Part shown: positions 56,734 through 64,000 of the stretch, in pieces | How the letters are laid out: every line of letters starts with the position of its first letter | How positions within the stretch are numbered: the first letter of the stretch is position 1 | Source of the DNA: Gentiana macrophylla | Lineage: Eukaryota > Streptophyta > Magnoliopsida > Gentianales > Gentianaceae | Assembly: GCA_026214975.1 (NCBI GenBank) | Contig: JAOBSW010000930.1 | Coordinates: 1 to 64,000, forward strand | Length of the DNA stretch: 64,000 bases | Direction: 5' to 3' | Position numbers and translations under genes: made by a program | The notes under the pieces: generated by a model | Database searches by the model: none | Told to the model about the DNA's origin: nothing | Seen by the model: the letters and a program-made list of their open reading frames with translations, nothing else

Positions 56734-57762
56734 ATGCCTTTGAAACCCATATTAGAATGCGAAGTCTTTGATGTATGGGGTATCGATTTTATGGGACCAT
56801 TCCCATCATCCTGTGGTAACAAATACATCTTAGTCTGCGTAGACTATGTGTCAAAATGGGTGGAGGCTCAAGCCACTCCTCACAATGATCATAAGACGGT
56901 CATGAAATTCTTAAAGAAAAACATCTTCGTGAGGTTTGGATGTCCACGTGCCTTGATCAGTGATGAAGGGACGCACTTCTGCAACCGACCCCTAGAGAAA
57001 GTTCTTGAGAAGTATGGTGTTCGTCACAAGACTGGCACACCATATCATCCGATGACTAGTGGTCAGGTTGAAAGGAGCAACCCAAGTATCAAGAAAATCC
57101 TGGAAAAAACGGTTAACAATCATAGAAAAGACTGGAGTTTGAAATTGGATGATGTACTATGGGCATACAGAACCGCCTATAAGACTCCTATGGGTACATC
57201 TCCATATCAAATGGTTTATGGTAAGCCTTGTCATCTGCCAGTCGAGTTAGAGCATAGAGCTTATTGGGCTACGAAGTTTCTAAACTTGGATTCCCAATCT
57301 TGTGGTAAGCACCGACTGCAGCAGCTGCCTGAGTTGGATGAATTCAGACTCCAGGCCTACGAAAGTGCCAGGATTAGTAAAGATAAGATGAAACTCCTCC
57401 ATGACGCCAAAATTAAGAAAAGAGAATTCCATGTAGGGGAACAAGTTTTATTATATAATTCCAGGTTACATCTGTTCCCTGGAAAGCTGAGGACACGATG
57501 GTCCTGTCCCTTTGAGATTCTCCAAATTATTCCTGGAGGCGTTCTAGAACAACGAGGTTATGGTGACCAACCGTTTCGAGTGAATGGTCAAAGGTGCAAG
57601 CACTATATTGGTGAACCTAAAGAGAAACCTTTGATTGTCCGTTTCCTCGATATCCTCGGGTGTAGTGCTACAGAAGTCGAAGAATTCGACGAGTTTTCAC
57701 CCGACCTGTTTTCAGAGGATGGCGGTAGTGGTCAATCTAAAGAAGTTCTAGCTGGTAGTTGA
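56734..57762 (+). CDS. int: Integrase core and C-terminal domain of outer element
   Basis: Continuous 342-codon frame. The catalytic D,D(35)E triad is intact: D18 (VWGIDFMG), D77 (LISDEGTHF) and E113 (SGQVERSNP). The core continues through [20 protein letters not shown]. The C-terminal module has [20 protein letters not shown] and [19 protein letters not shown], and then a Ser/Asp/Glu-rich tail ([18 protein letters not shown]). There is no chromodomain, which argues against a chromovirus. The start at 56,734 is only the first Met after upstream stops; in the element it is part of Pol. It joins element DNA to the target. Confidence 0.93.
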   Translation: MPLKPILECEVFDVWGIDFMGPFPSSCGNKYILVCVDYVSKWVEAQATPHNDHKTVMKFLKKNIFVRFGCPRALISDEGTHFCNRPLEKVLEKYGVRHKTGTPYHPMTSGQVERSNPSIKKILEKTVNNHRKDWSLKLDDVLWAYRTAYKTPMGTSPYQMVYGKPCHLPVELEHRAYWATKFLNLDSQSCGKHRLQQLPELDEFRLQAYESARISKDKMKLLHDAKIKKREFHVGEQVLLYNSRLHLFPGKLRTRWSCPFEILQIIPGGVLEQRGYGDQPFRVNGQRCKHYIGEPKEKPLIVRFLDILGCSATEVEEFDEFSPDLFSEDGGSGQSKEVLAGS

Positions 57763-57765
57763 GAT

Positions 57766-57927
57766 ATGGAAGAGTTTGAGAGGGAGCGTCAGTTGAAACG
57801 TCATCAGAAGGCTCAGAGGATGAAGAAGTCGACCATGGGGAAGTTTAAGCGTGCTTGGAAAGCTATCAAAGATCTTACCCCGTGTGTTGAGTCTTTTTCT
57901 GCGACCAAAGCGCTAATCAAAGTCTAG
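57766..57927 (+). CDS. Small basic ORF after integrase
   Basis: 53 codons starting 3 bp after the integrase stop: EEFERERQLKRHQKAQRMKK, then GKFKRAWKAIKDLTPCVESF. Its position and basic composition match the tail of the nested element's integrase ORF (KKRVSVVWREKFNALIAHLT). It is probably the former Pol C-terminus cut off by a stop. Confidence 0.5.
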   Translation: MEEFERERQLKRHQKAQRMKKSTMGKFKRAWKAIKDLTPCVESFSATKALIKV

Positions 57928-59594
57928 GCGAGGTAGTGGTGGCGCGAGAAAAGTCAAATGCTTTGATCCGGTGAGCTTAAACGGTGTCGAGCTAACGACA
58001 TTAACCAAAAGCGCCACTAGGGGGCAACCTAGATATCGTTATATTAGTTGTTTTTGTTTTGCTTTTGTAGTTTTAGTGTTTCAGTTTTAGTATTTAAGTT
58101 TAGTTTACTAAGATTTGCTTTTATTTATATCCATCGATTAGTTGTGCTTTCTAGATATGGATTTCGGAGTTCTACCCAGAGGAGTTGCCTTTCTTAGGAG
58201 GATCCCACTAATCTTTGTAGATGACGGACCGGGAGGGACTATAGTGTTGCACGTAGACTTTGATATTAGTACCCGCGTCAGGATGTCACCTATGTTCTTA
58301 TTGTTCCCATTTGTTCGGGATGTGGAGACTTCACCACCGAGGAGTTTCTGAGGAGGCTCTAGGGCGTCCGTACACAATCTGAATGATCCGATCTTTGACC
58401 GATTTAGCGCTAGTCTTTGCAAATTTGAACATTTTCGAGGTGTTGATGTATTTGGTGAGGACCTGGGGTTTCTGAGGATGAGTATGACTTTCCTCCGGCC
58501 ATTGACATGCTCCGCCGTCTTATCCGAGTGATAGATTGGTCGGAAATTTACGATGACTAGCTCTGTTAAGTTGTTTCGTCGAGCGACGCGTAAAAAAAAG
58601 CGCTTGGTGGGAGGCAAACCCAATTTTCTATCTGTTTTCTATTTTGTTTTTACTTGTTTTCTAGTAATTTTATGTACTTCGTTGATTAATATTTGTATTT
58701 TTGAAGTTTCATTTGAGTTTAATGAGAAACGGCGTATTTGAGTTTAAATTGCATGAAATTTGATAATTTTGTTGAGAAACTGCATTGGACGCCCGTCTAG
58801 AGGACTGGACGTCCGTCTGCCCTGTGTATTTCGTGGACGCCCGTCCAACATTTTTGGACGCCCGTCCGCTTATTTCCCTCCAATCCTGTATTTGATTTGA
58901 GAGTCTAGACGAGCGTCTGAAAATTAGGACGCCCGTCCAGTTCATCTAATTTCCCAGTAGACGCCCGTCCACTGAGTTGGACGAGCGTCCAACATCTGTC
59001 TATATATACCAACTCCGTCTTTGAACCTTCACTTTTCTGAGTTTTCAAACGCAAAAACCGTTTCTTCTTCCCCCATTTGGCCTAAAATCTTCGTTCTAAA
59101 CCATTTCGAGCGATTCAAAGTGCTATAGACCGCTTTTGATCCCTTCTCTTTGATTTTCATAGCCAAATTCCCCAACACACCATCTTTTTGGAGAATCAGG
59201 ACCCTTTGCAGTCCGAATTTTTGGAGAAAAAGTCCGATTTTGGGAGCCACATTGGAGTTGTTTGGACTAATTTTCACCTCAATCAGCATCTACTCACCCT
59301 ACTTGGTAAGTTAGTAACAACTTTTCTCGATTTTATTCACGTTTTTGTGCGTTCGATCTTTGGGTCGGCTCGTTCACTTGAATATTGCCTTAATTCGTTT
59401 TTTTTTTTTTTCTGGTTTTGTGGTTTCTTTCTGCTCTGTTATGGTGATATGGTGTTGTGATGGGTGATGAATGGGTTGTTTGGTGATGATTATGGTTGTG
59501 GTGGCGGTTTGGTTGTTTTGAAATCCCGCTTTGGATGTTAAACGGGTAACTTGTTGTGAATTGGGATTGTTTTCGTGTAGTCTAGGCTTGAATT
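57928..59594 (+). other. Spacer between pol and third ORF
   Basis: A broken frame at 58,142-58,560 (MDFGVLPRGVAFLRRIPLIF start) suggests a decayed ORF that I do not recognise. The eight-copy GACGNNCGTC cluster (58,788-58,989) is followed by a TATATATA box (about 59,003) and a pyrimidine-rich leader, so a separate promoter for the third ORF is possible. Confidence 0.5.
58788..58989. repeat. GACGNNCGTC cluster before the third ORF
   Basis: Eight exact copies of GACG-NN-CGTC in about 200 bp (NN = CC five times, AG twice, TC once), usually inside GGACG..CGTCC. It is the same motif as at 40,162-40,339 and in both LTR families. Confidence 0.9.
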
Positions 59595-61070
59595 ATGGTT
59601 CATAAGAAGGGGGTAGTGAAGAGACATGGTAAGGAAGTGGCTAGGGAGGCCGGAAAACGCAAAGAGTTTGATCCCGCCTTTGTTGATCCAAACCGGGGTG
59701 TTAGCATTCGAGAACAACCGCATAGAGCCACCCAAACTAGGCCTACTTTGAGGGATGAACCAACCTCGGAGTTTGAGACGGATGATGATATTCCCTTGGT
59801 GAGGATGCCTAGAGCTCAGAAAGGTGGAGTTTCGTCTAGGGTTGAGGAGGCTATGGATGCTCCTCGGGAAGAGGAGCCGGTGGAAACTAGGGCTGCACAA
59901 CCTCGGAAGAAAGCCAAAACCGTTGCCCCTATGCCTATGCCTCGTAGATTCGTGAACCCTAAGGCCCACAATGCTTATACTAAACACTACTTCTCGAGGA
60001 CCATGTTGATTGAGAGGGCTACATTGGAGGCTAAGGTCGATCAGGGGTTCGTCAAGTTGCTGAAGGACCGGAAATGGGAAGCCCTGATGACGATCCCGAC
60101 TACCCCGGTCAATGGTTCCTTGGTTCAGGAGTTTTATGCTAATTGTTCGGAGACCGACTTGGAGACGGGGGTAGTTGTAGTTCGAGGGGTAGAAGTTCCG
60201 TTTACGCCGGAGGTGATTAATCGGAAATATAACTTGGCGGCTTTTGAGGGACAGGATTATAAGGAGGAGATTGTTCATAGACAGAGTTTGGGGCAGGATC
60301 CTCTGGAGGAGTTGAGGTTGAGAGTTTGCCCGGAGGTGGCTTGGACGTTGAGGCCGGGTGGAGACCGGAAGGAGTTAGTCACCACTACCTGGACGGAGGA
60401 TTGGAAAGTCCAGTGTAGGTTTATTCAGAGTCGGTTGTTGCCCAAGAACAACTTGACACATTTCCATATTGGTGACTTAGGCATGCTTTATGCGTTGACT
60501 TTTGGCCTAAACGTCAATGTGGGACAGGCATTATACGATGAGGTGGCTATTAATCAAAAGATTTATACTCGTTGCCTGATTATCCCTCACTTGATTCACA
60601 GTCTATGTCTGGATGCCGGTGTGCTTGAGTATGGAGCGGATCATAGACCGAAGAACCCGAGGCCTATATAGAGAGAGAAGGGTAAGCCTTTGGGACAGTC
60701 TGAGTCGGGGGCACCACAGGAGCCTGGTTCGTCATCAGCACCGCCGCGAGCATCCTCCCTTCCCACTTTATCTCCCTCATTCCGGATGAGGTTGAGTATG
60801 GCCGACAGTGTCAGGAACTGGATGGAGGATATTCGGACTTCACAAAATAACATCTTGACCATCTTGCGGTGTATCAGTGAGGGCCGGCAGCCGCGAGACG
60901 ACATGATCTTCAATCCGAGCGTCATTGATTATCTCTATTCTGATCAGATTGAGCAGGCCATTGCAGATGTTTTGGAGGACTCTGAGTCTTCTTCGGATGA
61001 GGTGCAGCCTGATGCCCCTGCGGGTGATGTACCTCCGGCTGATGATTCTACGGCCCTGGGGCAGTCATGA
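59595..61070 (+). pseudogene. Third ORF of outer element, plant transposon protein type, one in-frame TAG
   Basis: The frame starts at 59,595 and runs 358 codons to a TAG at 60,669-60,671. It stays open in the same frame to 61,070, about 490 codons in all. The N-terminus is basic and disordered (residues 1-115, with KRHGKEVAREAGKRKEF and QPRKKAKTV). Residues ~120-330 resemble the putative plant transposon protein family (Transposase_32): YFSRTMLIERATLEAKVDQG, SLVQEFYANCSETDLETGVV, VRGVEVPFTPEVINRKYNL. The part after the TAG is Pro/Ser-rich with a helical segment (ADSVRNWMEDIRTSQNNILT) and an acidic end. It occupies the place of the env-like ORF of Athila elements. Role unknown. The TAG could be a mutation, an error or a readthrough site. 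Confidence 0.65.
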
Positions 61071-62523
61071 TTTTATTTGTCTATCTTCAATTTTGATTTG
61101 TCCTAGATACTGTGATTGTATATTTTTGCTACTTTTGATTACGTGATTCATTGTATTTCGCATTTAGCTACTATTTATTATTTCCGATGGATCATGCAAG
61201 CCATAAGGCATCAGTACTTTCATTTCTACTTTATTTCAACTTGTGAATGTGTTTAATGCTTTATCTTTTGGTATTACTCGTTTTTGTATCTCTTTTCATT
61301 CTGGTATAATTCCCCGTTTTCCCCGAGATGTTTCCTTGTTTGTCAAGTCATGCAGGTGTATTTCAAGCGGTTTTGTCGAACTACATTGTAAGGTTACGAG
61401 TTCTAAGTGACACTATGTAGGCTCCGGCCTGACCAACGATTTGAGTATCGATTGAAATCAGCTAAGTCTTTTATCTTTTCTTTCATTCTGCACAACATGA
61501 GGACATGTTGATCTTTAAGTGTGGGGGAGGGGAATGATTTGATATGTATCTATACATTTGCTTACATTCATTATGTTTCTATGCAAAATGAGCTAATTTT
61601 CAAAGTTTTGTTTTGTCCCGAGTGAGCAAAGGCATAGTTTTTGTTCAATACCATATAGTCATTGATGCTGTATACTACATATTTAGTAAATTTAGATGTC
61701 TCACCCAACACTATTTTTCACGTGCCATAGTAAATGATGAGCTATATTTCAAAGCTATGCCCGTTTGATTAGAGATTTTTGATGATTATCGCATGATTCT
61801 TTGCTTGCATACGAATTTTGAAAATTTTAATAAGTTTGTGTTTAATATTAAAGTATGACATACTGTGAATATCTGAAGGTTTGAATGTGATAGGAGGGAT
61901 ATAATTTAAGGTTTGAATACCACTCTAAGATGAATTGTATGAATAATATATGTGTATGGAAGGAAGTAGTGCGCCTATGATTTGAGTGCGGTAGGGCATT
62001 ATCACGAAATGTCCTATACCACTATGAGGTTCAATAGCTCCCGACTGCCTGATGATAGTAGTCCAGCTAGGGTGTTATCACGAAACGTCCTATTGCTGGG
62101 AATGAGGGCATATGCTATACGTGTGTAATTAAGAGAACTTTAAGAAAAATTAGCAAATGGTATTGTGAAAAGATGGTTGAAAACCTTAGTTATCTTCTAA
62201 CTATCCTTAGTAGAAACTGAAAGATATGTTGTAGGGATTATCCTCTAAGTATGTCGAAAATATTTTAAATACTCCTTATTATTTTTTTCGAATATGTATG
62301 TTTTGTGAGGTGCATGTTATAATCGTTTTTATATTTCTGATCTAAATGGGATGTTGGCTAGTTTGCTTGAATCAATTTCAAGTGTGGATTTAGTGGAAAT
62401 TTATTATGGCTATGCACACACACTTGGGTGAACCTCTAAACTATTGAATATGCTTTATGGTTGCATAAATGTTTATATGTCTCGAGTCTTGATTATGTTT
62501 TGTCTTGCTCGGGACGAGCAAGG
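61071..62523 (+). other. 3' untranslated region of outer element with conserved modules
   Basis: No gene. An internal polypurine-like tract lies at 61,515-61,532 (TTAAGTGTGGGGGAGGGG). Two copies of the shared motif (61,976-62,029 and 62,069-62,105; core TTATCACGAAATGTCCTA) follow, and a perfect 7-bp-stem hairpin lies at 62,504-62,522 (CTTGCTC GGGAC GAGCAAG). Confidence 0.75.
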
Positions 62524-62540
62524 TTTAAGTGTGGGGGAGT
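62524..62540 (+). other. Terminal polypurine tract of outer element
   Basis: TTTAAGTGTGGGGGAGT directly before the 3' LTR start (TGTTAAGGG). Confidence 0.9.
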
Positions 62541-64000
62541 TGTTAAGGGTGAATTTATACGATTTATATTGATATATTTTATGATAATTTCCCTCATATT
62601 TGTATAATTTGCATAAGAAACGAGTGTTTAACGGAAGTATTGAGTAAATGAGGTTTTTAACGAGTTAATCGCGAAATCGGTTGATTTTGGTGTTTTAATT
62701 GTGATTTTATGATTAATTGGACATTATTACATTTTGCGATGTTTTTATGTGTTATAGATACATGTTTGAGGCTCAAAAGATGATCAAAAGTTGATTAAGT
62801 TCGAAGCTAATTGATGATAAAAGAGATAATGAAGGAATGGGATAGGAAAAAAGAGAGATAAAGTTGAAGAAATCAAAATTTGATCCATTTGGGTGGCGTC
62901 CAAGTCTGCCCGAGTGGACGGGCGTTTGATTGAGTGAGCAGGCGTTCGGAGGTGCGATTTTGATCTGAGAGAGTTTGGGCCGAGTGGACGAGCGTCTGAA
63001 GCGATCAAGGCATCTCGGGCGGGCGTCCAGCAAGTGCAGACGGGCGTCCTTCGACCGACTTTGGCGAACCGACTCAAGACTCTATAAATAGCAGCTGTTT
63101 TCTCCACATATGAGATACCAATTACACATTACTCGAAACCCTAAACCTAGGGGCGGCTTTAGGCTGCGTTTTTCCTTCTTTTATTCCAGTTTTTATGCTC
63201 CAAATTCTAGATTAAAAGTAGGTAGTTGTATGTTAGATTTTTCTGCAATTTCAAGTTTCCAGAAGATGTTGAGAGGCTAAGCTTCATCGAACGAGCATTG
63301 TGAAGCCATCCTACACGTTTTGATTCCGTTTCTGCGATTATATTGTGAGTTTTTATCTTAAGTTGTTTCCTTTATCATTGTTTATATTGTTTAATTGCAA
63401 TTGCATCGAAAGATTTGCATGTTATGATTGTTTTATTTTGATGAAAATCTCTATAAACCTTAGATCACCATGATAAGGAATAGTTGTTTAATCTATCATA
63501 ACGAGAGTTAATAGGTTAGATTGCTAGGTTAAAGTTTACACCTTGCTTCGTAAAATCGTTAATCTTAGATCGAAAGATATAGATTAATAGGTGAATTACC
63601 TAAGAAATTAGGGTTCATGCTTTAGACGAGGTAAAACCACAACTTGGTTAGAAAATGCAATATAATCGAGATAGGAATTGATACTTGTTAGGATAGGTGG
63701 ATCAATCATTTCGTTTGCTCGTTAAAACTTGAATTGAATCGTGAAACTTGAATTGTCTAGATTAGTTATTTTTACTTCATATTAGTTTTAATTTAATAGT
63801 TCGCAACCCGTATCTTCCACGGCTTTAGATCTTGTCTTCCGTCCGAGTTTTACGTTTTAGTTACATTTATTTTCGATTTCGTTTAGGTTTATCCATTTGT
63901 TTAGATTAGTTTTTCGTGACATAATTTAGTTAGACAAAAACTAGGGTTAGCAATCGCTTGATCCCCGTAAGATCGACCCGGTATCAACCTCTATACTACG
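62541..64000 (+). mobile_element. 3' LTR of outer element, cut by window end
   Basis: Matches 38,391-39,828 almost throughout. About 70 bp should lie beyond the window. Differences from the 5' LTR are concentrated at 62,885-63,050 and a few CAG/CTG/CG words. Confidence 0.95.

Noticed and set aside
59538..60278. 246-codon minus-strand ORF opposite the third ORF
   Set aside because: Antisense shadow; codon pattern and family similarity support the plus-strand frame.

Overview
The window looks like repeat-rich nuclear DNA of a flowering plant. The evidence is AT-rich spacers, GT..AG introns, a plant-type PPR gene relic, Ty1-copia and Ty3-gypsy retrotransposons with plant-type primer sites, Helitron Rep and RPA genes, a Stowaway-like MITE and a Mutator-like MITE. 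I cannot name the species. No rRNA, tRNA or CRISPR array was seen.

Positions 1-31,400 are a mosaic of old dispersed repeats. They hold partial LTRs (350-1,520 inverted; 28,297-30,329), copia relics (9,990-12,060; 15,187-16,085), a broken PPR gene cut off by a repeat (17,474-18,904), a TIR element with a nested Stowaway-like MITE (20,904-22,839), and four or five copies of one large duplicated unit (3,668-8,770 onward; 18,905-20,430; 22,976-26,398; 30,427-31,363). The copy at 7,331-8,770 holds an apparently complete small gene of four exons joined by phase-0 introns. It predicts a 215-residue protein with a coiled-coil middle and hydrophobic C-terminus that I do not recognise. Other copies keep only fragments of it.

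Positions 26,404-30,329 behave as a single LTR-element insertion: TG..CA ends and a perfect 5-bp target duplication, checked against the empty site near 11,025. Its two ends, however, carry unrelated LTRs (a 153-bp TRIM-type LTR and a 2,033-bp gypsy-type LTR).

Positions 31,794-36,755 (minus strand) hold a decayed Helitron coding region: a Rep-like HUH gene followed by an RPA70-like gene. No helicase lies between them, and a 1.0-kb Mutator-like MITE sits inside the RPA gene. A clean Helitron 3' terminus (hairpin plus CTAG) lies at 37,934-37,967, followed by a C-rich, G-poor tract up to 38,390.

From 38,391 to beyond the window end lies an Athila-like Ty3-gypsy element on the plus strand, about 14.2 kb without its insert: 1,510-bp LTR, tRNA-Asp-type primer site, gag, protease, RT, RNase H, integrase, an extra third ORF with one in-frame TAG, polypurine tract and 3' LTR. 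A related 11.39-kb element on the minus strand (44,152-55,541) is inserted exactly into its RT gene with a 5-bp target duplication (ATTGT). The two elements share noncoding modules: a repeated CACGAAATGTCC motif in the 3' UTR, two polypurine tracts about 1 kb apart, a hairpin before the terminal tract, and clusters of the near-palindrome GACGNNCGTC. Differences between paired LTRs, and several frame breaks, fall at CTG/CAG/CCG/CG sites, so some may be sequencing error rather than real decay.
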